The notes: generated by a model from the letters alone, not told the origin. Positions 39,901-47,390 are shown, counted from the first letter of the stretch. The stretch is DNA of 64,000 nucleotides from Pelagimonas sp. (GCA_025210345.1 JAOARX010000027.1:62001-126000), one strand, 5' to 3'. Numbers and translations: made by a program.

Positions 39901-42900
39901 CGACGACGTGGTTCTGGCGCTGGCCGGGGACGACCTCGTGGTGGGCGCGGGCGGGGATGACTTCCTTGACGGCGGGCCCGGAGCGGATGTGTTGTTTGGC
40001 AATGACGGCAATGACTTGCTGCATGGATCATCCGAGAACGACCTGCTCAATGGTGGGGACAATGACGACCTGATCAATGACGGGATCGGCAGCGATATGC
40101 TGATCGGCGGGGCCGGGCGCGACACCTTTGCCCTGACCAGCAACGCGGGTGATCACGACTATATCGCGGATTTCCAAAAAGGGCAGGACACCATCGACCT
40201 GACCACCTTTGGCGACCAGTTCGTGAGCCTCAAACAGATGCAGTATTTCGGCCATGGCGTAGAGGTCGGCCGTTCGGATACGACGCTGAACTTTGAGGGC
40301 GGTCAAAAAGTCACCCTGGAAGGCGTGCGCTATAACACGCTGACGCAAAGCGATTTTGACTTTGACCTGCGGGCGATTTCGGGCACCCGGGGCGGATCAG
40401 GAAATGAGATCATCACCGGTGGATCCGGTGCGGATGTGATCAACGGCGGCGCCGGGTTTGACCTGTTGACCGGGGGCGCGGGTGCGGATCGCTTTGTGAT
40501 CGGCAAACACGCCGGTGACATCGACCAGATCACCGACTTTAACCCCAGCCAGGACGTCATCGACCTAAGCGCATTTACCGACCGGGTTTCGGTGCATCAG
40601 TTCGACGTCGTTCAGCGCGGCGCGGATGTGACCGTGTCTTTTGGGGCAGATCAGCACCTGCTGCTTGAGAATGTTCAAAAGAACCAACTGGGCGTCGACA
40701 ACTTTAAATTCGCCCTGTTCCAAGACCAGACCAACGTGGCGCGCTATAATGGCCGGACCTACAACGACTGGCGTTTGGACAGCAAGGTCGAGACAAATGT
40801 CAGTGTGTCGTCAAGCGATGTCTTCGCGGCCTCTGCAGCGCATGCGGCCTATATCGCACGTGGATCCGGGGCGGATGGCACCCTTGGGGCCATCGGTGGC
40901 GCAAGCGGGACCGGCATCGGTTCCACCAGCTATGGCACGTGGCAGGACGGCGCCGGGGGGATCTCGACCCAAGCGGGCCGACATGGCGGCTTTACGACGG
41001 ATCTTTCGAACGACTCGTATTATAAGGGCCGTTGCCGCAAGAAACTGGTCCGTCCCGAGAGCTTTGACTCGGCCTGGTGCCGGGACCTGATGCAGGAACA
41101 CGGTTGGTCCTTTGCGTGGCAGTATCAGGGCAACGGCGATGACATCATGCGCGGCGGATATTGGAACGAGACCATCAGGTCGCGCGGCGGGGACGACCAC
41201 GTCTATGGTGGCAATGGTCATGACCTGATCTATGCCGGTGACGGGCGCGACTATGTCAATGGCGGCAACCACAATGACCGGATCTATGGTGGCAACCATG
41301 ACGATTCCCTGGTGGGCAGCCACGGTCACGACCGGATTTACGGAGAGCACGGCAACGATATTCTGCGCGGCGGGACCGGCAACGACCACACGGATGGCGG
41401 GATCGGAAATGACTATGTCTATGGCGATGACGGCTACGATGTTCTGGTGGGGCACACCGGTCGCGACTATCTGCACGGCGGTGGTCACAATGACAAAGTC
41501 TATGGCGGCGAACATGACGACACCGCCTATGGTGGCTGGGGCAACGACAGCGTCTATGGTCAAAACGGCAATGACTCGCTTGATGGTCAGTCCGGGAACG
41601 ATCACCTGGATGGCGGCGGCCACAACGACTATGTACGCGGTGGCTCGGGCGATGACCGAGTCCATGGCGGTTGGGGCAACGACTACGTGCGCGGCGACAC
41701 TGGCAACGACCGCGTCTATGGCGGCTCGGGCAATGACTATGTGCGCGGCGACGACGGCAATGACACCGTTTACGGCGAAAGCGGCAACGATCTGGTGCGC
41801 GGAGACCGTGGCAACGACTATGTCTATGGCGGCTCCGGTCGGGACAAAATGTACGGCGACGACGGTCATGACCGCTTGTACGGCGGCGATCAAAATGACC
41901 TGATGTATGGCGGCAACCACAACGACTATCTTGATGGGGGTAACCACAACGACATCCTGGACGGGGGCACGGGGAATGACTCGCTCAAGGGCGGGCATGG
42001 CAATGATGCGCTCTATGGTCGGACCGGGTATGACAAGCTTTATGGCGGAACCGGGAACGACAACCTGTTTGGTCACGAACACAACGACACCCTTTACGGG
42101 GAAGATGGCCATGACCGGCTTTGGGGGGGCGTCGGCGAAGACTATCTGTCCGGCGGCAACCATGATGACTGGATCGTCGGTGAAGACGGCCATGACCGCC
42201 TGTATGGGGGAACCGGCAATGACCGACTGTATGGCGGCAACCATAATGACTCGATTTGGGGGCAGGACGGCGACGACCTGATGTCCGGCGGCAACGGCAA
42301 TGACTATCTGCATGGGGGCAACCACCAGGATACGATCTATGGCGGCGACGGCGCGGACCGCATGCATGGTGGCAGCCACGACGACAGCATGTGGGGCGGT
42401 AACCATCGAGACACCATCTATGGTGAACATGGCCATGACTACCTGAACGGTCAGGGCGATCATGACTATATCCACGGTGGGGATGGCAATGACGAGATCC
42501 TGGGCGAAAGCGGCAATGACACCCTGCGCGGCGATGCGGGCCATGACCTGATCAAGGGCGGCACGGGCAGCGATTACCTGCAAGGGGACAGCGGTCGTGA
42601 CGTGATGTGGGGGGAATCCGGGAACGACTTCCTCCATGGTGGTTCGGGGGGCGACTTCCTTGCCGGTGGCTCTGGGGACGACCGTGTCTATGGCGGCTCG
42701 GGTAGTGACCGGATCGGCGGCGGTGACGGCCGCGATTACCTGTCTGGCGGCACCAACAACGACGTAATTGATGGTGGAAAGGGCCACGACGATCTGCGCG
42801 GGGGGCACGGCAACGACAAGCTGATGGGCGGTGACGGAGACGACCGCGTGTTGGGTGGTTCTGAGCATGACCGCCTGTACGGCGACGCGGGTCGCGACTC

Positions 42901-43318
42901 CCTGAACGGCCAGTCGGGCAATGACTATCTCAACGGGGGATCCGGCAATGACATCCTGCGCGGCGAAAGCGGCAATGACACGCTGTTGGGCGGATCCAAT
43001 GCCGACCAGCTGTTCGGGGGCTCGGGCAATGACTTCCTGACCGGGGGCTCTGGGGCCGACCTGTTGATGGGGGGAAGCGGGGCGGACGTCTTTAACTATG
43101 ACGCTCTGAGCGAAAGCACCGCCTCGGCGATTGACGTCATTTCCGATTTCGACCACACCGTCGACAAGATTGACCTGAAAGACTTTGACATCGCCTTTAA
43201 CGATCTCGACATCGCGATCGTGAATGGCGACACTGAGGTTTCGGTCAAGGGAACGGGGTTCAAGCTGCGTATTCTGGACGACGATCATGATCTGAGCTCA
43301 GCGCAGTTCCAATTCTAG
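33992..43318 (+). CDS. giant RTX polymorphic toxin: AHH-like nuclease, Hint, RTX repeats
   Basis: 3108 residues. Order: residues 1-150, AHH/HNH-like nuclease (A43-H44-L45, N78-G79-V-F-L-P, H102, H109-H110, Y115; note His-Leu instead of His-His in the first motif); hydrophobic helix about 257-275; Hint domain 448-613 starting C448-F-P-A-G-T and ending H612-N613; hydrophobic Gly-rich tract about 876-936; RTX block 1 about 965-1870 interrupted by an acidic insert (1078-1105) and a helical insert (1188-1325); an RTX-associated beta domain about 1869-1960; further repeats; RTX block 2 about 2378-3033; and a C-terminal type I secretion tail ending in a hydrophobic Q-F-Q-F. No N-terminal signal peptide. 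Exporter and acyltransferase genes follow directly. Nuclease activity and Hint cleavage are inferred. Confidence 0.85.
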   Translation: MNATVDLVDRGNLRGNLNTYGQNAGAGDFRYDINAYGGNVQAAHLIAVDVAKNHEAFFLSIHSNSGGTLGFDLNGPANGVFLPYDAAAVQAGQANGQYGAVHRGKGIGHHAIDNYVDGQLSAIASDYNASIAPGGRFHGNPEMAAKVAAVRVEHLQTEIRDGLTNADPSRIHLFNNKDDPTLVARAAAEGMDPEDYIRQEMRDFQAEVGDRHMGRITEHNTVEFDNPDGGDPVRVDLDTNRWGFAKGIPAKLVDLGKLGVVVGGTTILLNLFAVKEAYAGAIEAEYGVVNTSTTVSYLRSMGIELDSSILAELGKAMAVDAAVTAVASLTGLGLIRIAKDLYDGGGDLLAALEAAAHYGDNDYIDKAYGVMSNTIAALGSLFGDEPSVDWVGLERNLRFALRDNPELLAPLIQKIAMAKSVGWDKEQTLAEIQDVMHVHLKEIENGQCFPAGTQIEMWDGTHKLIEDIAPGDIVQSYDAQGVLVPGEVVRLFRGQTEDWIELTYEVDGVQRRLTATPGHPFATAGGDFSPLVELIDQRGIAEIILQNGEAVFARARHLHYSALTAGQYATAQAALSTGGALAYAPGPQDAWGTFNFEVKGTHTYVAEQVRVHNRCLEQFVTRATLDALINAGIITEEDAIYSEATGQYLVLTPEGALVTEGDLQGNLMVNIIELFADYTAHVGHAVTSVIDETGQHLSQALPGLIAALINGEDFEDAVESYAAQVVASMGVDMLARIFGLESLPKDIHGNPIMPDPNDPKFFESEIGGAIKGALVSAVVMNILRGDDLTAEDYQQLAINHSVRFVVTQALQTQDWATVGQGVTEHIFDWFDMPDPNASLSLAGQAAAAAAVSLLVDLLDGGIEDLGQALGQAAIAAGTAYLSGMITKALIGSVVNGVATPGIFGVFLAGGPVGMIIGAVVSAFLGKLFGGLFSPPPPLFQVEKNGDGTVTVYITENSGGYIYESRAGKDDDLIGASGHDFLIGSSGDNKIHGQDGDDRLEGRGGDDLLTGGNGKDFVSGGTGDDTGIGGRGHDTIDGGAGNDLLIGGDGNDTIYGDTEDDHREVDHTQRSGVSTLGEEGVDDNSNDDDDETPEEDNDDDTRDPDATHNDVILAGAGNDRVFAGLGDDYVEGSFGDDVLLGQAGDDVLFGGGHNDRLDGGAGKDILDGEAGSDRIYGGAGDDVAHGDKMVSVNDTEVTTAIRSFLDTRVRTNRQLKEDMGLNKAYLGITSLSSAPFSGALTLGELLITRISSVESALIRGLDGEEDPIHTAFMSWLGTHDRALRNKINRGEFDYLDAEYERPVDDPETEADEAAAAPGQRLFTIGKGHDYLSMGDGNDQAYGGYGNDTLHGGKGDDVLYGDALVSTVNEDGETVIETVGGGHDSISGGAGNDNITAGDGNNRVDGGTGDDRITTGDGRDTVWGGAGADLIMTEGGHDLIYAGDSGDESDDSFGAHQDIVVAGAGNDTVFGEGGDDFLSGGTGNDSVSGGEGDDNVAGEDGNDTLLGGSGNDTVIGGAGNDLADAGSGDDVVNGGNGNDTIRGQSGNDQLIGGFGDDNIAGHSGDDTLLGEIGSDTLSGGDGDDRMAGGSDNDSLTGGAGEDHMFGGSGVDTLRGGEGADQLFGGEAGDLLMGDAGNDTIYGDEDSVPSGGDDTIVGGTGNDKLFGGRGNDNLSGDDGNDSLTGGIGSDSLTGGEGNDTLRGDSGNDLLVGDKGNDKLFGGDGNDVIHTGAANGNSGSYGIDRAEGGAGHDKIFGSNGGDVLHGGSGNDTLTGGDDWRTSDVDKLYGGEGNDVLTSGFVGSDRDIDLHNGDQLYGQSGDDTLTGGNAHDLLDGGSGRDILSAGSGNDTLHGGADADTLISGRGTQLLKGGAGNDLYEIDLAGLRGRIEDASGTDKIHLNGHYEPKDILLEKDGDDLLLRSRANPADHVRIVNQLKGSPKIEAISFAAHGFSLDLTNVIIGTDGNDNIQGTENDDVVLALAGDDLVVGAGGDDFLDGGPGADVLFGNDGNDLLHGSSENDLLNGGDNDDLINDGIGSDMLIGGAGRDTFALTSNAGDHDYIADFQKGQDTIDLTTFGDQFVSLKQMQYFGHGVEVGRSDTTLNFEGGQKVTLEGVRYNTLTQSDFDFDLRAISGTRGGSGNEIITGGSGADVINGGAGFDLLTGGAGADRFVIGKHAGDIDQITDFNPSQDVIDLSAFTDRVSVHQFDVVQRGADVTVSFGADQHLLLENVQKNQLGVDNFKFALFQDQTNVARYNGRTYNDWRLDSKVETNVSVSSSDVFAASAAHAAYIARGSGADGTLGAIGGASGTGIGSTSYGTWQDGAGGISTQAGRHGGFTTDLSNDSYYKGRCRKKLVRPESFDSAWCRDLMQEHGWSFAWQYQGNGDDIMRGGYWNETIRSRGGDDHVYGGNGHDLIYAGDGRDYVNGGNHNDRIYGGNHDDSLVGSHGHDRIYGEHGNDILRGGTGNDHTDGGIGNDYVYGDDGYDVLVGHTGRDYLHGGGHNDKVYGGEHDDTAYGGWGNDSVYGQNGNDSLDGQSGNDHLDGGGHNDYVRGGSGDDRVHGGWGNDYVRGDTGNDRVYGGSGNDYVRGDDGNDTVYGESGNDLVRGDRGNDYVYGGSGRDKMYGDDGHDRLYGGDQNDLMYGGNHNDYLDGGNHNDILDGGTGNDSLKGGHGNDALYGRTGYDKLYGGTGNDNLFGHEHNDTLYGEDGHDRLWGGVGEDYLSGGNHDDWIVGEDGHDRLYGGTGNDRLYGGNHNDSIWGQDGDDLMSGGNGNDYLHGGNHQDTIYGGDGADRMHGGSHDDSMWGGNHRDTIYGEHGHDYLNGQGDHDYIHGGDGNDEILGESGNDTLRGDAGHDLIKGGTGSDYLQGDSGRDVMWGESGNDFLHGGSGGDFLAGGSGDDRVYGGSGSDRIGGGDGRDYLSGGTNNDVIDGGKGHDDLRGGHGNDKLMGGDGDDRVLGGSEHDRLYGDAGRDSLNGQSGNDYLNGGSGNDILRGESGNDTLLGGSNADQLFGGSGNDFLTGGSGADLLMGGSGADVFNYDALSESTASAIDVISDFDHTVDKIDLKDFDIAFNDLDIAIVNGDTEVSVKGTGFKLRILDDDHDLSSAQFQF
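36885..39600 (+). repeat. RTX repeat block 1 (27-bp units encoding GGxGxDxLx)
   Basis: Tandem nonapeptides of the G-G-x-G-N-D-x-L-x type, coded by imperfect 27-bp units, that fold into a calcium-binding parallel beta roll outside the cell. The array is broken by an Asp/Glu-rich insert (about 37225-37305) and a non-repetitive helical insert (about 37555-37965). Further short runs of the same repeat lie at 39870-40130 and 40380-40500. Confidence 0.9.
41125..43090 (+). repeat. RTX repeat block 2, histidine-rich variant
   Basis: About 70 uninterrupted nonapeptides. Many units replace the expected Gly or Asn by His: forms such as G-G-N-H-N-D, G-G-G-H-N-D, G-E-H-G-N-D and D-G-H-D recur throughout, and Tyr at the hydrophobic-flanking position is also common. 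Block 1 has few such units. The result is a His/Tyr-rich beta roll distinct from block 1. Confidence 0.88.
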
Positions 43319-43330
43319 GGACGCCAGAAC

Positions 43331-45055
43331 GTGGATAAAGACCGAAATGATCTGGTGAAGGCGGCGCTCAAAGAGTGCCGCCCGCTCTTCGTTGGGGCGC
43401 TTGCCATCAGCCTTGTCATCAACCTGTTGGGATTGGCGGTGCCGATCTTTTCCATGCAGGTTCTGGACCGGGTGCTGTCGAGCAGTTCCAAGAACACCCT
43501 GATGATGCTGACCATCATCGCGGTGTTCGCGCTGTTGTTCTCGGGTCTGCTGACGGCGCTGCGCACGGTGGTGTTTGCGCAGATCTCGCGCTGGCTGGAT
43601 GATCGCCTGTCCACGCTTTTGGCGCAGAAAACCATCTCTTTGGCGTTGATGCGTCCCAACATCGGCGCACAGCCGCTGCGGGATCTGGGGATCATCCGGG
43701 GCTTTATTGCCTCGCCCACTTTGGGCAGCATCCTGGACGCGCCCTGGGCGATCATCTTTTTCGTGGTGCTGTTCATCATCAATGTCACGGTGGGGATTGT
43801 CGTGACGCTGGCGGCGGTGGTGCTGTTGGGGCTGGCCTTTCTGGCGCAAAAGGCGCCGTCGAAACTGTTGGCCTCCTCGGGGGATGCGCAGGTCAAATCC
43901 ATGCAGGCGTTTGAATCGGTCGTGCGCAACGCCGAAGTGGTGCATGCCATGGGCATGGCCAAACCGGCCACGCGGGCCTGGCGCAGGAACAATGACCAGA
44001 CGCTTGAGGAAAGCTATCGCGCGGCCAACCTGGGCACGATCATCTCGAATTCGACACGGACCTTTCGCATGGGGCTTCAGGTGCTGATCACGGCGCTTGG
44101 GGCCTGGTTGGTGATCGAAGGTCAGATGTCGATGGGCGCCATCATCGCGGTCAATATTCTGACCGGCAAGGCGCTGGCCCCCTTTGATGCGGCGGTGGCG
44201 ATCTACCAGGGCTGGGTCAGCGTCAAGAAAGCCCACAAACGGCTATTGACTGTCTTTGACTATGAGCCCGAACCCGCAGGTGAACGGCTTGAGCTGCCCG
44301 ATCCCGAAGGCGCGGTCAGTGTCAACGCGGTGTCCTATCAAGAACCCAGGTCACGCCGACTGTTGCTGCGCGGGGTTTCCCTAAGCTTTCCGGCGGGCAG
44401 TTCCGCAGGCATCATCGGCCCCAGTGGCAGCGGGAAAACCACCCTGTCGCGGCTTTTGGTTGGCATCCAGGACCCCACCGCCGGCAGCGTGACCCTGGAT
44501 GGCGCAGCGCTGGATCAATGGCGCAGCGAACAATTGGCCGCGGCGATTGGCTATCTGCCGCAGGATATTGAACTGTTCACGGGAACCGTGGCCGAAAACA
44601 TCGCCCGCATGGCCGAAAACCCGGACGACGCCGCCGTGATCCAGGCGGCCAAACTGGCCGAGGTGCATGACTATATCCTCACCTTGCCAGATGGCTATCA
44701 GACCCATGTGGGTGAAAACGGTGCGGCCCTGTCCGCAGGCCAGCGCCAGCGCGTGGCCCTGGCGCGCTGTTTCTATGGCAACCCCAAGCTGATCGTGCTG
44801 GATGAGCCCAACTCGAACCTCGATACCGAGGGAGAAGCGGCCCTGGTGCAGGCCATGCTGAACGCCCGCGCGCGCGCGATCACCACAGTGATCGTCGCAC
44901 ATCGACCGGCCTTGCTGCACCACGTGGATCAAATAGCGGTCCTCAAAGGCGGCGAGGTGGTGCTTCAGGGACCAACCAAAGAAGTGATGGAGAAACTGGC
45001 CAGCGGCAACCGCACGGTTCAGCCGTTGAAAATCGACCGGGCAGGCGCGCAATGA
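43331..45055 (+). CDS. type I secretion system permease/ATPase (PrtD type)
   Basis: 574 residues from GTG at 43331, 12 bp after the RTX gene. Six-helix exporter domain (about 20-300) without the C39-peptidase-like N-terminal domain found in HlyB, so of PrtD type. The ATPase has Walker A G-P-S-G-S-G-K-T at 363-370, signature L-S-A-G-Q-R-Q-R, Walker B LIVLDEP and H-loop His in V-A-H-R-P. It forms the inner-membrane engine that exports the adjacent RTX protein in one step. Overlaps the next gene by 4 bp. Confidence 0.93.
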   Translation: MDKDRNDLVKAALKECRPLFVGALAISLVINLLGLAVPIFSMQVLDRVLSSSSKNTLMMLTIIAVFALLFSGLLTALRTVVFAQISRWLDDRLSTLLAQKTISLALMRPNIGAQPLRDLGIIRGFIASPTLGSILDAPWAIIFFVVLFIINVTVGIVVTLAAVVLLGLAFLAQKAPSKLLASSGDAQVKSMQAFESVVRNAEVVHAMGMAKPATRAWRRNNDQTLEESYRAANLGTIISNSTRTFRMGLQVLITALGAWLVIEGQMSMGAIIAVNILTGKALAPFDAAVAIYQGWVSVKKAHKRLLTVFDYEPEPAGERLELPDPEGAVSVNAVSYQEPRSRRLLLRGVSLSFPAGSSAGIIGPSGSGKTTLSRLLVGIQDPTAGSVTLDGAALDQWRSEQLAAAIGYLPQDIELFTGTVAENIARMAENPDDAAVIQAAKLAEVHDYILTLPDGYQTHVGENGAALSAGQRQRVALARCFYGNPKLIVLDEPNSNLDTEGEAALVQAMLNARARAITTVIVAHRPALLHHVDQIAVLKGGEVVLQGPTKEVMEKLASGNRTVQPLKIDRAGAQ

Positions 45056-46410
45056 GTTTGGAAAAGGATCCAGCCTCCGAACACCCGCCTTCCCGGTTTA
45101 GCATCTTTCGCTATGACACGGGCCATGCCGGGCGTGGGCCGATGTTCGTGGCGCTGGCGGTGCTTGCGCCGATCTTGTTGATCTTGGTGCTCTGGGCCAG
45201 CTTTGCCCCCTTGAATGCGGCGGCGATTGCATCGGGCGAAATTGTCCTGAGCTCAGATCGCAAGACCGTGCAGCACCTCGAAGGCGGGTTGATCACCGAA
45301 ATCTATGTGCGCGAAGGCGCGGACGTCCGCGAAGGTCAACCGCTGTTGGTGGTGCATGACCTTGTGCAGCAATCGCGCAAAGAGGCGCTGGTGGTGCAAT
45401 TGGTCAACACCAACGCCATGATCAGCCGCCTGATCGCAGAACGCGATGGGTTGGACCGCCCGGACTTTGCCGATATTTCCCAAGGGCTGGATGTCAGCGC
45501 GGCCACACACAAACGCTTTGCCGCCACCCATCTGGGCGTGTTCCTGAACATCACCCAATCGGAACGTTCGACCGAAGAGCTGGCCGCCTCCCGCAAGGTT
45601 CAGATCGCGCGTGAGATCGACGGGCTTCAGGCCCAGCTGGATGCGAAAACCCGCGAGGCGGATCTGGTGCGCTCGGAACTCGGCACCAAGCGCGCCATGT
45701 TGGAACGGGGCATTTCGACGGAAACCCAGGTGAATGCCCTGGCGCGCAGCGAAGCGGTGCTGGAAGGCGAAATCGGCGCGCTTTTGGCGGCCATCGCCCG
45801 GTTGGCGCAATCCGAGCTGGATCAGGACGTCGAAATCCTGCGTCTCAAGAACGAACGCGCCTCGGTGATGTTGGGTGAATTGCAAGAGGCACAGGTCAGT
45901 GCGGAAAACCTGCGGCAGGAATTGCGCACTCTCAGGGATCGTCAGGACCGCGCGGTTATTCGCGCGCCGGTGTCTGGCGTGGTGCTTGGGATGCAGCTTC
46001 ATACCATCGGCGCCGTGGTGTCCCCCGGCACCCCGTTGATGGATATTGTCCCGCATGACGACGATCTAATCATCGAAGCCCGGGTCGATCCCACCGATAT
46101 TGATCTGGTCGCACCGGGCATGGCGGCGCAGGTTCAGCTGTCGGCCTTCAAGGCCAAGCGCGTCGACAAGCTTGATGCGGTGCTTGAAACCATTTCGGGG
46201 GATATCCTGGTCGATGAGCTGACCGGCGTGCGCTACTTTCTGGCCCGGCTGCGGGTCTCCGAAGACGATCTGGCCGCCTTGCCCAAAGACGTAGAGCTGT
46301 CCCCCGGCATGCCCGCGGATGTGTTTCTGATTGCCGGGGAACGGACGATGATGCAGTATCTGATGGCCCCGATTTCCGACGCCGCCGCCAAAGCCTTTAA
46401 GGAAGAATAA
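45052..46410 (+). CDS. type I secretion membrane fusion protein (HlyD/PrtE family)
   Basis: 452 residues. One N-terminal membrane helix (about 27-50), a lipoyl-like beta domain (V-Q-H-L-E-G-G-L-I-T-E-I-Y-V-R-E-G, about 76-92), long coiled-coil hairpin (about 105-300), second lipoyl half (V-I-R-A-P-V-S-G-V-V-L-G, about 303-314) and a C-terminal beta barrel. It links the ATPase to an outer-membrane TolC-type channel, whose gene is not in this cluster. Overlaps both neighbours. Confidence 0.93.
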   Translation: MSLEKDPASEHPPSRFSIFRYDTGHAGRGPMFVALAVLAPILLILVLWASFAPLNAAAIASGEIVLSSDRKTVQHLEGGLITEIYVREGADVREGQPLLVVHDLVQQSRKEALVVQLVNTNAMISRLIAERDGLDRPDFADISQGLDVSAATHKRFAATHLGVFLNITQSERSTEELAASRKVQIAREIDGLQAQLDAKTREADLVRSELGTKRAMLERGISTETQVNALARSEAVLEGEIGALLAAIARLAQSELDQDVEILRLKNERASVMLGELQEAQVSAENLRQELRTLRDRQDRAVIRAPVSGVVLGMQLHTIGAVVSPGTPLMDIVPHDDDLIIEARVDPTDIDLVAPGMAAQVQLSAFKAKRVDKLDAVLETISGDILVDELTGVRYFLARLRVSEDDLAALPKDVELSPGMPADVFLIAGERTMMQYLMAPISDAAAKAFKEE

Positions 46411-46931
46411 TGTCTTTTGATCTCAAATCCCTATTGGCAAAATCCGGTCTGTTGCACGAAATGCCAGAACCGAAGCTGGCGCAGCTTCAGGGCGAAGCGC
46501 AGGGGCTTTTCCTGGCCTCGGACCGGCACCGCGATACGCCCCTGTCGGAGTTTGCGGCCAGTGTCCTGCCTCCGATCCATCTCAACCAGTTTCGTATATA
46601 TCGCAAGGGAAACCGCCCGATTGGCTGGGTCAGCTGGGCCTATATGAGCGACGAAGACGCCAAGGGCTATATGGCGGGTGATTTCGATTTCCACGTGTCG
46701 TGCTGGACCAGCGGACCGCATCTTTGGTTCATTGACTATATCGCGCCCTTTGGCCACGCCATGCGCATGGCCGACGATCTTAAGCGCAACGTCTTTCCTG
46801 ATCAGGTGGGCTTTGCCCCGGATCTTGACGACGAGACCGGCGAAAAGCGCATTCGCAAGTTCTATGGTGCGCGGACCGCGACCGACACATTCTCAAAAGA
46901 CGACGCCGGGTTTATTGCGTCGGTGACCTGA
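46410..46931 (+). CDS. RTX toxin-activating lysine acyltransferase (HlyC family)
   Basis: 173 residues. The HlyC catalytic pair is conserved: H40 in S-D-R-H-R-D-T-P-L-S (compare S-P-L-H-R-N-W-P-V-S of HlyC) and D109 in W-F-I-D-Y-I-A-P-F-G. The V-L-P-P-I, S-W-A-Y-M-S and W-T-S-G-P segments also match. HlyC-type enzymes transfer a fatty acyl group from acyl carrier protein to internal lysines of the RTX toxin before export and so make it membrane-active. Its start overlaps the end of the membrane fusion gene (TAATG). Being the last rather than the first gene of the operon is unlike hlyCABD. Confidence 0.93.
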   Translation: MSFDLKSLLAKSGLLHEMPEPKLAQLQGEAQGLFLASDRHRDTPLSEFAASVLPPIHLNQFRIYRKGNRPIGWVSWAYMSDEDAKGYMAGDFDFHVSCWTSGPHLWFIDYIAPFGHAMRMADDLKRNVFPDQVGFAPDLDDETGEKRIRKFYGARTATDTFSKDDAGFIASVT

Positions 46932-47390
46932 TCGGCGCGGCGGAGCCACGGGGCGAAACCAGCGGGATTGAGACAGCAGGCTTCGAGACAGGCGGGCAGG
47001 GCGCGCAGGCCCGATCTGCGGTTGCGTTTGTGCGCTACGCGCAACTTGACTTATTTAGTCAGATAAGCAATCTGATCGCAACAGCCAGATGACCCGGTCG
47101 TGTCTTCCCTAGCCAGCTCAGTCCTCACCCGGAGTTCACCATGTTCCGCTTGGGATGGCGGCCATTGCGCTGCTCGTTGGTCTTTTGGCCGTTCCCGCCG
47201 CACAGGCCTTTGCCCGTGAGATGTCTCTCGAAATGGCATCGCGCAGGCCACGCGATGGGCCGGGTCTCTTGATGGGACGCTGACGCATCAAGGCGCACCC
47301 GGGGTAGCGCGACGGTCAGCGCCATCCTGATAGGCCCGTGCCCCGGTCACATCCCATCTACAATCTTGTACAAATTCATGAGGATAGCTT
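46932..47390. other. 459-bp intergenic region with possible gene remnant
   Basis: No intact gene. At about 47155-47283 a short frame reads as a signal peptide (M-A-A-I-A-L-L-V-G-L-L-A-V-P-A-A-Q-A) and then stops after ~43 codons; it looks like the 5' end of a decayed exported protein. The stretch upstream holds the operator-like repeat at 47047-47061. No terminator with a T-run is obvious after the acyltransferase gene. Confidence 0.4.
47047..47061. promoter_or_regulatory. iron-type operator TGACT-N5-AGTCA
   Basis: TGACTTATTTAGTCA is an exact inverted repeat and also fits TGA-N9-TCA, the form of the iron-responsive operator of the RirA type in rhizobia and its Rhodobacterales counterpart. 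It lies 330 bp upstream of the siderophore-interacting fusion gene; a closely similar repeat occurs at 48676-48690 before the DUF4856 gene. Confidence 0.45.

Noticed and set aside
36885-43090. 27-bp tandem repeats as a possible CRISPR array or minisatellite
   Set aside because: The repeats are in frame, contiguous without spacers, and encode calcium-binding RTX nonapeptides.
36860-43288. Very long minus-strand open frames (36860-38134, 38144-40024, 40811-43288) and a long one at 34496-36079
   Set aside because: They are antisense shadows of the RTX coding sequence: the GC-rich 27-bp repeats lack stop codons in the reverse frames and the translations are low-complexity with no family features.
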